Assembly: GCA_050084985.1 (NCBI GenBank)
Contig: JBITNC010000001.1
Location: forward strand, 82,584,001 to 82,648,000
DNA: 64,000 bases
Reading direction: 5' to 3'
DNA from: Nageia nagi
Lineage: Eukaryota; Pinophyta
Shown piece by piece: positions 21,751 to 33,623 of the stretch. Within the stretch, counting starts at the first letter, position 1, and the number at the start of each line of letters is the position of its first letter. The notes beneath the pieces are model-generated. The model worked only from the letters and a program-made list of their open reading frames with translations, was not told the DNA's origin and ran no database searches. The translations under genes and the position numbers were made by a program.

Positions 21751-24553
21751 AAGTTTTCTCCCCTTTAAAATAAATAAAGTACTTTTCCTGTCATTGGATT
21801 TTTGGTATGCTGGAATCTATTTCTACCTTGCGGTTTCGCCTCCGCTGGAAAAATTTAAACATTTACTCTGTTGTTGGGTTGGTACGAGAGAATCTCCATC
21901 TCATACTCTTCTCTCGCTCTGTGTAGTGAGTCTTGCAAACCGTGCTCTCCTTTTGATCTTGAGGACATTGGTATATTGGGAATCAAATGGGAAGGTCCGC
22001 ATCAGCTTGGGAAGGTATTATTAATGTTTTAGAATGTTTACATTGCATCTGGAAGATAATGTTGTTGTTTGGGGAAGTCCGCAAGCTTTCACATACATTT
22101 AGGAAGTTGATAAACCCTGTTTGGAAAGCTTCCACTAGTTTTTGGGAAAATGAGGATCTTGATTAGAGTACATTTCTTTATCTTGTCTTAAAAAAAAATT
22201 CCCATAACATTCCTGGTGCTTAGCTCGTTTGTTGGGGAAAGGTCATATACTCATAGGTGTGAATAAATCTGATCTCCTTCAAAGTATTCTAATTCAAAAA
22301 CTGGAGGTATGTCCAACTTTGGCATACCTATGCGTATTAACTCTCCATTTGTTTTGGCTATGCTTTCTCTTTTATATTCTTTACTCCCTGCAAGTTGTTT
22401 TGATGGATTGGATGTGCTGATACTTTCCCAACTAGTTAAATGAAGTTGCCTTCGTTTGTTGAAACTAAAATAATTTATACTATTCAATCGTGCCCATACA
22501 TAATGCTCGCACCATCATAAAGGGAGGAGCCTTCACTTTGTAACAAATCTTTGTCTCTCTGTCAATTCTCTACATGTCAAAGTGAGTCCCTTGCGAGATA
22601 TGACTCAGAGTGTGATTATACTACCCTGATCTAAATTACTACTAGTTCTAGTATTGATGTTTTGATCCATAGTTTTTAAAAAAGAGCAAAGCAAATTTTT
22701 TGGGAATGATTATAGGCAAAGCGGGACTGCTACTGCCCGTAAGCTTTGTATGAGATGAAACTCATTTTGGAATATGTTCCCTACCATCTTTTATCCTTGA
22801 GAAACGATGCCTTCTCCTCTTTTTGGTAAGTCGACTAGGCTTGGCAGGATTCCTTGTTTAATTCAAATATTAACTATGTTTTGGGAAGCCTTCGATTTTA
22901 CCTCTCAGAGTCTCCACACCTTTTTTTTACTGTTCTTTAGGCTTATTGGCGGTTGCGACAGCCAACACACTAAGGAAACAAAGTGACAAGCCGTTATATT
23001 TTTTTCCAATTTCATAGCATATCTCGGAGAGAAGTCAATATGAGGAATATCAATTAAATAATATGCTAAGTTAATACTTCAACTCATATAACAATTGTTG
23101 ACAAGCGTCTCCTTCCCAACGTTTGGATAGATATCCTTTAAAGTCAAACCAAGGTTTAAATTGTTAATAGGTTCATTGGTGGTTGGATGCTAGTTACTAA
23201 ATCTTTCCTATGATTTATATCAATTTAAAAACCATAAGCATTATATTTGTGGTGTGCATAAATAAAAAGTCCTTTTGAATTTAAAGGTAAAATGAAAAAT
23301 TTAATTTGTATATGGGCATCGTAGTAAATCAATTAACACTTGCTTATAATATGATATTAGAAGTGGTAAAGATTGGATGACCACTTGGTATTATAATGAA
23401 TAATAACATAACTTTGGTAAAAAATAATTTTTGCTTGGGATAACTATTGAGTTACTTGATCAATGATATTATTTTAGTAATTTTTTTCTTTATTAAATGA
23501 TTTATCAAAATTTATTAAAGTGAGTATTTGAAAGAAGATATTAATGGTTATATTATGAAGACCTTGGATAACAATGCTAATTCAAATTGCTTGATAGTTA
23601 CATGTTTGTTATAACACTCATACTCCAAGATCGAGGAAGTGCTCAGGTAGTCCTTAAGTGAGACTTTGACCCTCACGAGATAAAGAAAGGATTTTTGTAT
23701 AAATGCTTATTTTATGAATTGATGGAATGATTATCTTGTAGACTCCTTGATATGGTGAATTTGTATTGGTGTAAATAGATGCTAAGCATCTAGGGTAGGA
23801 TGCATTTCATTGCATGATAAAGAGTTGTCTTGATCCTCATAAAACTCTCAACCAAATCTTAGTACCTAATGCCTTCAAGTATTGGTTCACTTGGAGAGAT
23901 GCACAGATAAGGAGTATGGCTAGAGAATTGAAGATCATTGAAGATGTGAGATGTAAATTAATCCTTTTGCATTCTCTTGAAGATTCAATCAAATGATATT
24001 ATGTCTATGTAAATCTTTTGATAGTAAACTATTTGATGTACAATAATGCAACCTTAGTTTAGAAATGAGAAGTTCTTCTTTGTTTATTTACAAGTTGTTG
24101 ACAAGACTTGGTAAAGAATCTAGGACTTGTATAAATACATTTTAACCTTTTGAGAGTATTATATTCATGGTGTATCAATATGAACAATAATTTGTAAATA
24201 TGAAATATTAGCATATGTATATATTCAAGATCTTATGATAGAAATATATCATAAGATATACGTAGAAAAATGTATCAAAGGATGTAATGAGTATAATTAA
24301 ATAATGGTACACACTTAGAATTAAATAGTGTAGTGATTGTACAAGATAGAGATATGAAAAAATGTTAACTTACAATTCTATAACTATAATGGGAATAGTT
24401 AGGACATGATCATCTTAAGAATATAACTCAACAGGATGGAACAAGTGAATTAATATACTAAGATCTTATAATGAAGTTCTTGTATATTAGATCATAATAC
24501 TTGGGATCTATTCTCAAAGTTTAGAATTAGTAAATGATTAATGTAGTACCAAA
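21751..24553. other. unassigned region; CpG-richer at its start
   Basis: No gene recognised. The first 1.2 kb (21820-22960) is less AT-rich and keeps CpG sites (TTGCGGTTTCGCCTCCGC, GGCGGTTGCGAC), unlike the TE-derived sequence around it. This could mark weakly methylated former genic DNA, but no protein motif shows. From 23000 to 24553 it is AT-rich and featureless; a 60-codon frame at 23814 has no motif. Confidence 0.45.
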
Positions 24554-24558
24554 CTATT

Positions 24559-25222
24559 TGTAGTCCTGAAATAATGCAACTAATTATTTATGGGAGTTAA
24601 TTAATGCACTATTGGTCTACTTGTTTCTTATTGATGTATATATCTGAAATATGGCAATAATGTGTAACAGAAAAATGCTTATGTTTAATTATATCGCATG
24701 TTCATTTAGTATAGAGAAACATACACAAAAGATAAGCATACATCCAATCAATTGCACATCATTGGCATCCTATAGTTGGTACATCGCTAACAGCCTAAGA
24801 TAAGTAATAAAATAGATGTAATAAAAGATGTAGTAACGAGTGAATGAAATAGTAATCATATAATGAATAAGAGATAAGAAATGATGTTTGCTTGTTATAG
24901 ATATGATAATCATAAAGGTTTTGCCCTTTGGTCTTGTGGTGGCTTTGTAATATCCTATAGCCTTGCTAATGATCTTCTATCTAATATTCAATCAATAGAG
25001 TCTCCTCCTCCTCCTCCTCTTCTGATCCCCCCTTTTTGGTTGCTTATTATTCCTTTATATAGAAACACTTCTATTATAAGATTTGACCCCTAGGTCATGA
25101 TATGATGGTCCATTACATGAATCACATAGCTTTGGGTATTTTTAACCCCTTTTACATAATACATCATTGAGGATTTAAAATGAATTATTTAATAAATAAT
25201 AATTCATTTTTAGGTGTCTACA
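24559..25222 (-). repeat. Tat-1 3' LTR
   Basis: On the sense strand it begins TGTAGACACCTAAAAATG and ends CAGGACTACA. A TATA-like CTATATAAAGGA lies on the minus strand at 25052-25063. Confidence 0.9.
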
Positions 25223-25235
25223 TTTGCCCCTCTTT
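25223..25235 (-). other. Tat-1 polypurine tract
   Basis: Sense strand AAAGAGGGGCAAA directly before the 3' LTR. Confidence 0.85.
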
Positions 25236-25783
25236 GGAGGTGTGATTGAAGCAATGAAATTACATATCCAAAGAAGAAGTGTAGAATTTTTTTTGAGAGC
25301 TTTGAACTCTTTGTTGTATTGTCCCTTTTTGTTGATGATGATGATGATAAGGATCCCTTGCTACCCCTTTTTGACTTGGATGCCCTAGGAAAGATCCTTG
25401 AATGGTGCAACTAAGGCAAAATATGATGAAGAATCTCTCTCCAGGAATGATGTTGTGTAAATGATGGAAATGACTATGCTGTCAGTTAGCTGTATGATCC
25501 CATATCCAATTTGGAGATGGAAGATGTGTTTTTTTCCCCTTATACTACTTCAACCATGAATCTAGTCATTCCATCATTTCTAATACTCAGGAACCATTTG
25601 CACTTACATCCATGCCTTGAAACAGAGAGGATCTACTTTGAATGAATTGAAATGGAGATGAAATAGATGTTGTTGATGACTTATGGAATAGTATGCACAT
25701 CATCAACAGCGTGGAAATCAGTGTATTTTATTCTACTCTTTAGGATGTAAAAACCTACAATGAAATGTCAATCATAAAATATG

Positions 25784-26350
25784 GTGGATGCATAGTGAGT
25801 TGCATCATTCATTGATGATGAATCAATATCAATAATCCACTTACGGTTGCATCATCGATTTATCTTTTAAGTGAGTGAACTCTCACTAATCGTGTCGTTG
25901 GCCATCGATGATCATACATTTTATGTCTATGATCCAAAGATATTATGCTTTGGATTGGTTCAAAGAAAAAACTATGTGGATACATAGTAAGTTGCATCAT
26001 CCATTGAAGATGATCCAATGTCAACATCTTGCTCACAATTGCATCGCTGGTTTACTTTTAAGTGAGTGAACTTTCAATAGTCATGTCATTGGCCATCGAT
26101 GATCATATGTTTTATGTCTATGATCCGAAGATTGTATGCTTTGGATAGGTTCAAAGCAAAAATCATGTGGATATACAACAAGTTGTATCATCCATTAGAG
26201 ATGATCCAATGTCAACATCTTACTCACAACAACATCATCGATTTACTTTTAAGTGAGTGAATTCTCATTAGCCGTGTCATTGGCCATCAATGATCATACA
26301 TTTTATGTCTATAATCTGAATACAATATGCTTTGGAGCAAGGATAAAATA
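25784..26350. repeat. 191 bp tandem repeat, 3 copies
   Basis: Units start GTGGATGCATAGTGAGTTGC at 25784, with variants at 25976 and 26167 (spacing 192 and 191). Each contains GTTGCATCATCCATT and TGGCCATCGATGATCATA. It lies about 560 bp inside the 3' LTR of Tat-1. Copies are moderately diverged. Confidence 0.9.
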
Positions 26351-27848
26351 AATATAATATTGATATGATTTTTGAGTGATCCATACTAGTGATTCTCTTA
26401 GTTTGAATTGTTTAATGGTCTTGGAATATATCTTGCACAATTTTTCAAAGAAGATCAACGTTGTTGATAGTGTGAAATGTGCCAAATTTTTGTATCCTTT
26501 CTTCGATAAAAATGATCATTGTCTTGAAAATATGTCATTTCTACAAATTGGTTAGAAAATAACATCAAAATATAACAAAATATAGATATGCCCCAAGTTG
26601 ATAAATTTGTAGCATTTTTAGGCCATTGGTGACATATGATGCTCCATTATTTGTGAAGGATTTTGGATATCCTGTATAAATAATGCATTTGTGTCCTTGC
26701 AATGTCTGGCTATAACAAAATAAGTTTTAAAGTTACCAGAATAATAATTTTTTTTTTTTTTTGAACATGCCCCAGGTAACAATATTGGAGTGTGTTTGGA
26801 ATCCTTCATTCCAATGTTCATAATATTCCTATGACAACTGCATAGAATTATTAGATAAACATAATGTAAGAAAGTATTTGAAAGTTTATATGAATTTCCT
26901 TTTTCCATGCCATTGGTAGTGTATTAAAGAAGGAACCAACTATGAAAATTAATAGCACCTTCACTTCATGATAAAATATGAATTTTAAACATACTTGCGA
27001 TCATTAACAAGCATTATTCTGAGAGTTAAAAATTTAACTTACCATATTAATAAGGCCAAATAGTCATCTCATAATTACCTATCATAAAAATATATTCAAG
27101 TGTCATTCACTATTCCAACAATTTGCAAATAAGTGGAGTTGAAGAAATGTCTTTTTAATTTTGCATATTTTTTTCATTTTCACACCATTAGTGGCTTATA
27201 TTTAATACAAATATTTTTTAAAAATGCAAGTGCTACATTTTCAATCTAAGATGAGAGATAGGTATTCGAATAAATTTTATTCTTTATTTAAAACAATTTC
27301 CCTTTTAGTTTTATGTATATATCATGAAAATGGATGCTATTAGCAATGTGAAAATCATTATTTTATGTGCCTAAAAAGAGATGTTAGGTGCTTAAAATAA
27401 TTTCAAGCAATTTGGGTATACAAATAATAATTATGCATTGTATTAGGCAAAAAGGAATGATGCCCTAGTTTTTTGGTCAAAATTAAACCTATATAAGCAA
27501 TTTTTAAAAAATAAAATATCATTTAAATTTTTTATTTTTCTAAATTAACGCTCTGGTCTTGTAGCCTCCCTTATGTAATGAAGTGCTGTCAAATTATCAT
27601 TTTCTTATGAGGATTGGAGTGTTAGCTATTTGATGGATCTTAGGGGCCTTATTTCTTGGTATTTTGACTCATTCTACCTAAGTTAGACAATGATTAGAGA
27701 GCAATTCACTAGCCAATTACTAGCAAATGTGGTCATATTACAAAGTTACTATGGTCTCTTCCCTATGACCACACGATGAGTTACTTTTAATTATACAGTT
27801 TTAGTTTTTACTATTTTCAATTTTCTAAAATGTTTTTTTATCATGTAG
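26351..27848. other. Tat-1 internal region without recognised frame
   Basis: AT-rich with no supported gene. A pyrimidine-rich stretch ending TTTTTTATCATGTAG at 27848 looks like a splice acceptor just before the PMD frame. A T-run lies at 26748-26761. Confidence 0.5.
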
Positions 27849-29718
27849 GCTCACTTTTGCACCTTTTGCCTTGCAAGAGTGCAAGGTCATCATGAGAGGG
27901 GGCCCTATGGCTACTGCTGTGCTTGAGAAGGCTGGCAAATTGATGATATCTTATATAGGTGTGGGTTGGCAAATTTGTCTATTATTGGACACATCCAACA
28001 TGATTTACCTCTTTTGATGGTGTTAGCAAATCGTTGGGATCCTAACTATGATATGTTTCACCTACCCCTAGGTGAAATGTTAGTATCATTACTTAATGTA
28101 TATTGTATCTGGGGTATCCCCATTAGGGGGATTTTGGTTCATCAGTGGGTGCTTATGAAAAATAATTTCTATGAGCAAGAGGCTTTATGGTTTACAGGTG
28201 AGGTAGATCATGACTGGGAGCATAGGACTACCCTCCTTATTGATGTTTATCATTTTGCACCAATAGGGCATTATCTTTGGTTGTATATTACAACCATCAT
28301 AACCACCTATTTGTGATCAAATAAAAGTATTTTAGCTTTTTTTCTTGGCCTAGTATGGGTTGCTAAGAAGATATGTGAGCATGGGACTCAATTTTCTTAG
28401 GGTTAAATAGTTTTATCCTAGTTGTACATATATTTGTACAAATTTGTGAGTGTTGACAAGATCAACATCACTATTATGCATGCAAGTTTATTGCAAGTTT
28501 AGGTGTATGAGCACATAGCTATTGTGTGGCCCATAGGCTTACAGAGGGCTTGGGATGATTCGACTGATAAAACACTTGTATGCTAGACCTCACAGAGTGG
28601 TGGATATCGGTATCCACATTTGCTGGAGGCATAGAGGAAGGAGTTGGACTATTTGCAACAAAAGGTCCTTATCTAGGTGTGTTTTCAAGATTTTGTATGG
28701 CACTCGGATGTACATCAACTTATGTGGGTTCAGTAGGATTTTTTTCTCTAGACACAAAGAAAGATTATGGAGCCCTATCACCCTGGTTGCATTTTATAAC
28801 AATTTGGTCTTCAGTAAGATATCCCACCTATGCCCATAATGTATAGGTGGTATTTAGTGGAGAGGGATTTTCCTGTAGGAGTGAAGATGATACTTGCATG
28901 GATGGATGCTTAGGAGGAGCCTCAAGTTATGGATGTAGCTACATATGTGTTTATGACTCCAAGTGTTGCCCCCAATTATGCTACATGGTGGGTAGGTGTT
29001 TGCCCAAGCAATATTAGCATGGGTGAGGATGAGAGCAATGATGAGGTAGCTATTAGTGAGGGATCAAAGGAAGATGAAACATATCAAGTCAAAAATCTAA
29101 TCCATGACATGCCTAATTAGGAGGGTGAGGGGAGAGGTGGTTTGAACATCCCTACTATAGCTACCCCAGCATCAGGTAACACATAACTTTATAATTTTAC
29201 TATTAATTTTTTGTATTGTGTAAATTACAAAGTGACTAATCTAGTTTTATTTTTGTTATAGGGGTATAAATGTCAGGATTACATATTTAGAAGCAAAGAT
29301 TACTAGATTATGACCTATGGAGGTGGAGGTATTGAGATTATAGCCTTTGGAGGTTGAGATTACTAGGTTACGACCTATGAAGGCCCAACTTGGTACATTA
29401 CATGCTAGTTTGATGGACAAGGATGCATATATTACCACATTGGAGCAATCTATGAAGAGATTGCAGGAGCACTTGATAATGCCTCCACCAATTAGCAATG
29501 ATCTTTTGTCCAAGGTTAGATTAATAAGATAGAAGCCAAGGATAAAGAGATCTTTTCCTTAAAGGTGAAGTATGTTCAAGCAAAGGCCCCTTTGGTGAGC
29601 CATAGTTTATCCTTGAGTGGTTTGACCTCATCCATAGGGGCTAGCGGTAGTGGTCATAGGGTCAAGTCTAAGATAGACACAATTAGAAGTGGTGGGAGTG
29701 CCCACCTAAGATCATAGG
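27849..29718 (+). pseudogene. plant mobile domain (PMD) reading frame, antisense in Tat-1
   Basis: The plus strand reads ILYRCGLANLSIIG, then WDPNYDMFHLPLGEMLVSLL and CIWGIPIRG, the core of the PMD/aminotransferase-like domain (around FHLPxGEM). The same frame later gives YHPGCILQQFGLQ, a stop and DIP, the usual end of the domain, then APNYATWW and an acidic linker (GEDESNDE). The C terminus is a predicted coiled coil with three 30 bp units (EVEITRLRP type) and a leucine-rich stretch to about 29530, ending in a Ser/Gly-rich tail. PMD proteins occur in nuclear plant proteins such as MAIL1 and in transposable elements. TAG/TGA codons near 28317, 28850, 28911 and 29118, and frame changes, suggest decay, though introns may explain some. 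Confidence 0.72.
29176..29261 (+). other. probable intron in the PMD frame
   Basis: CATCAG/GTAACA donor and TTGTTATAG acceptor, 86 bp, AT-rich. The coding frames on each side differ by one base after removal, so either an indel has occurred or the real boundary is offset. Confidence 0.45.
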
Positions 29719-29748
29719 GTTGAGGCCCATTTTGTACTATATGTATCA

Positions 29749-29753
<5 letters not shown>

Positions 29754-29792
<39 letters not shown>
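29754..29792. repeat. (TA)n microsatellite
   Basis: About 38 bases of alternating A/T just after the PMD frame, ending TATATACAC. Confidence 0.95.
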
Positions 29793-29794
<2 letters not shown>

Positions 29795-30429
29795 TTTGGC
29801 GATCAAAATTTATGTGATTGCCTATTATTTATTGTGAATGTTATTTTTAGAAATTTTTTTCTAACTTTATATGTCTAGTTTGTTGATATTATGGACTCAT
29901 TAGTTTGGAACTAAATGCATGAACTAAATAATGAGCTTTAATCTAAAAACCTATGATAGGAAAAATGATCCTAATATGTACATTTTATTCATGATAATGA
30001 AACAAGCAATCCTAATACAATATGATTAATAATGATACCAAAAATAACTCAACCTAATCAAATCATGGTCCAAAGTACCCAAGTGATCCAAACAAAAAGG
30101 TGTGAGTTTTTCCTAATAAATGACATGCCATTTCACCTAAGATCAGTTCACTAAGCTCTAAAATATTTCTAAAATTTGGAAATATTATTCTTGAAAACTT
30201 TGTCTCGAGAATTTCACACCATTAGTAGCATGAAATAAGTCTTGCATGCTACTATCAACATATGCAGAATTATTTCAGTTCAAGAAGCAAGTGAAAAATA
30301 GAAGACCATTCAAAAATAGAACAAAAAATGCACTATGCACTATGCATATGCAACAACTATGGAAAATGCATGAAAACATGAAAATATACTCTACTTAACT
30401 ATTATACACTATCTACAAAGAGAAGAAAT

Positions 30430-31660
30430 CTAAGAAATTATTTTGCATACTTGGGAAGGTTTTTCTACCCATATACACTTTGCAAATGTAGATACAAAGA
30501 GAGGTACCTTTTGTTGAGCAATTTCCATACCGTTGGCATTATGCAAATAGTATTGGACACCATTAGAAACATTCATTTTGACTCCATTTCTAATCTTGTT
30601 GTGAGGAGCATACCTGTATTCATGATTATTAGTAAAATAATGACATAATTCATTAGAAATACTCATCGCATCGATACAACCTCTTGGTTATGAAGAAGGT
30701 AGAGGATTGGTGAAGATCCTTGATTGTTCATTATTAGGATGTATAGGTCCTGCTTGCTTTGTTGGGTTAGCAACCATCTTGATAGCTCCTTTATTAATGA
30801 AATCATGTATAATATGCTTGAGAGGCCTACAATTTCATGTTAGATGTCCAGGTACCTTGTGATAATTACAAAATTCTTCATAGCGAAAATGCTTAGGCAC
30901 ACCATTAGAGAACTTAGGCTCAATAATAAGAGGCAACTCAATAAGTACTTCATCCAACAAAACATTAAGAATATTATCAACAATATCATTCAAAGGAGTA
31001 AATTGTGTCCTAGGCTTAGAGTTAGTTCTTTGTCTATGAGTAACATTATTTACTTCAAACCTATTAGTTTTTTCAGGTATTGATTTATGATGGGGAGTGT
31101 TATCATTTTTCTTCATAGCATATAATTTTTTGATACATGGCTCTTTTTTGACAACTATATCTATCATGTCTCCTAATGATATATCATGGTTAAATATGAC
31201 AAATAGTTTATATATAGGTAAGAGAGCATTTGCAAAAGCATCTTTCAAATCTTGTTCAGGCATTGTTATTCTATTAGCCATTTGTTTCCATACTTTTACA
31301 AATACCTTGATAGATTGATTAGGTAATTGTTTAATTTTGCACAAATCCTTGAAGTATACTTTCTTATCAATATTGTACCTAAAATTATGCAAGAATAAAC
31401 AAATCAAATCTTCATACCTATTAATGATGTTTTCAAGAAGCTAAAAATACCATTTAAGTCCATCATCTTTCAAACTATGGGAAAATAATTTAGTGAACAA
31501 ATCTATATCATCCATATATTCAATAGCTTCTTCTTAGAACTTTCTAATATCTCATTTTAGGATCTTAAATATCATCAAATTTAGTAAACTTGACACTCTT
31601 TTTCCTAAGAATGATCTTAGCAAGGATTCTATGAGTCAGAGGTTTCTTGAGACAAGATAA
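30430..31660 (-). pseudogene. Tat-1 gag
   Basis: Minus-strand frame with gypsy gag landmarks: EEAIEYMDDIDLFTKLFSHS, then after a stop (TAG at the usual Gln of WYFQL) the long open part 30835-31407 with LPNQSIKVFVKVWKQMANRI and ANALLPIYKLF. The single zinc knuckle CNYHKVPGHLT, stop, NC follows at about 30820-30865. Past it the frame reaches VANPTKQAG and a C-terminal part at 30430-30666. The element would use this protein for particle assembly. At least two stops, both explicable as single C-to-T or G-to-A changes. Confidence 0.82.
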
Positions 31661-32061
31661 GAAATCATATTCATCAACCAAGGTATTTTGAGATACTAAA
31701 TTGCTAATATTAGCTGAGTTAATCCTTGGGGATGGTGGTGAGGTTTGAGGTGGACAATGAGGTGGACTATGAGGAGGATTGGTTAGTGTGGATCTTGTGT
31801 CTTTTTAAGTTCAGTCTCCTTTAAAGCAAAAAATGGATGTATGTGATTAACCCTCTCATGCTCTAATTTATCCAATATTTTAGCTAGTGCTTCCAACTAT
31901 TTTTGTGGAGGTTCTTTGTACCAACTAGTAGTATCTTGTACATCAACAAGGATACTAGTTTTGATGTGATGTTGTTCTAATGTCCAATTGGGTTGTAATT
32001 TGTAAGCTTCATTAATCATTATATAGAGCTATTGATTAATAAAAAATTTAGGATCTTCTTC

Positions 32062-32900
32062 TTATACAATATTCTTATCTTTAGAATTCATACCTTTTTT
32101 AAAGTGATCCGGCTTGAGGATGAGGTGACTATAATCATCATCATCTTCATCTTGGGCATCTTCATCTTGGGCATCTTCTATGACATCATCCTTAGCATCA
32201 TTTTCATCAAGGTGTTGTGTGCCCTCTTTGATTATTGTAATATCCAAGTCTGCAACATCCTTTTCCACACTATTAGCTTCATGATCACAATCTAGCACAC
32301 TTCTAGCACCATCCTCTTTACGGTTAGACACCTTCTATTTTGATATTTTTGCAATTTTATAAAAAAAATAGGCTATCCTCTGATGCTTCAACAATAAAAT
32401 GCTCTTTGATTAATTCATATTTAGTCAAAATATTAATCACAAGAGAAACATTATTTATAACATAATATTCCAATCTATGCCTATCAAATAATACTTCTTC
32501 AATAGATTTAGCATAATAAGGGATTCTATCCAACTCTGGAATTTTATCCTCACTATTCAAAGAGTTAGAAGGAGTAGGTATGTTTTCAAACTCAAAAGGA
32601 TCAATGGTAGCATATCATTGAGAAGTTTCTCAAATAATATCCATTTTCTTGCTAGAATAGGAAGAATCAATGTCACTATGAGCATCTAGAAGGGGTTCTT
32701 TAAGTTAGGATTATGTTAAACACTTCTCCTAAGCTCACTAAAGTGAAATTTTGATTTAGATATTTTAGGGTTTTCTATATCAAGGTTCATTTTTGCTATA
32801 TAGGTAGAATAAACCCCAGCTTTATCATTTTCTTTAGCTACTATTTGAAGAACTTCTTCAAAAGGAACAAATAGTAAGAGAAATAGATTCATAACTTCTT
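32062..32900 (-). pseudogene. Tat-1 gag N-terminal / acidic region
   Basis: Two open pieces on the gag strand, 32357-32560 and 32062-32331. The second is rich in Asp and Glu (DDVIEDAQDEDAQDEDDDDY) with a 15 bp repeat (GATGCCCAAGATGAA twice). Traces of coding sequence extend up to about 32900. Their position between the 5' LTR and gag suggests the long N-terminal part seen in Tat-lineage gag proteins; function not known. Confidence 0.5.
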
Positions 32901-32955
32901 AGAAAGGTAGCCTTAGAGGAAATCCTAGGTGTGTAAGAATATAAAGTTCACCAAA

Positions 32956-33618
32956 ATTAGTCCTAAAATAATGTAATTAATTATTTATGGGAGTTAATTA
33001 ATGCACTATTGGTCTACTTGTTTCTTATTGATGCATATATCTAAAATATGGCAATAACGTATAACAGAAAGATGCTTGTGTTTAATTATATCATATGTTC
33101 ATTTCGTAAAGAGAAACATACACAAAATATAAGCATACATCCATTCAATTGCACATCATTTGCATCCTATAGTTGGTATGCCATTGACAACCTAAGATAA
33201 GTAATAAAATAGATGTAATAAAAGATGTAGCAACAAGCGAACAAAATAGTAATCATATAACGAATAAGAGATAAGAAATGATGTTTGCTTGCTATGAATA
33301 TGATATTCGCAAAGGTTTTGCCCTTGCTCTTGTAGTGGCTTTTATAATATCCTATAGCCTTGATGATGATCTTATATCTAATCTTCAATTGATAGAATCT
33401 CCTCCTACTCCTCCTCTTCTGATCCCCCTTTTTGGTTGCCTCTTATGCCTTCATATAGCAATACTTATATTATAAAATTTGACCCCTAGGTCATGATATG
33501 GTGGTCCATTACATGAATCACATAGCTTTGGGTATTTTTAACCCCTTTTACATAATACATCATTGAAAATTTAAAATGAATTATTTAATAAATAATATTT
33601 CTTTTTTAGGTGCCTACA
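32956..33618 (-). repeat. Tat-1 5' LTR
   Basis: Sense strand begins TGTAGGCACCTAAAAAAG; the inner end is damaged (TAGGACTAAT where the other copy has GGACTACA). The sequence just inside, TTTGGTGAAC on the sense strand, is the likely primer-binding site, but I cannot assign the tRNA. Confidence 0.88.
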
Positions 33619-33623
33619 CTATT

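Larger units (their letters stand above)
24559..33618 (-). mobile_element. Tat-like Ty3/gypsy element (Tat-1), gag plus antisense PMD frame
   Basis: 9,060 bp on the minus strand. LTRs of 664 and about 663 bp match in direct orientation, and an exact 5 bp target duplication CTATT flanks the element (24554-24558 and 33619-33623). A polypurine tract borders the 3' LTR, a gypsy-type gag lies after the 5' LTR, and between gag and the 3' LTR there is a plus-strand (antisense) PMD frame and a tandem repeat. No protease, RT, RNase H or integrase motif is visible, so it is probably non-autonomous. LTRs differ by about 9% over the 370 bases I compared. Antisense extra frames and 3' UTR tandem repeats are known in the Tat lineage. 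Confidence 0.9.
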
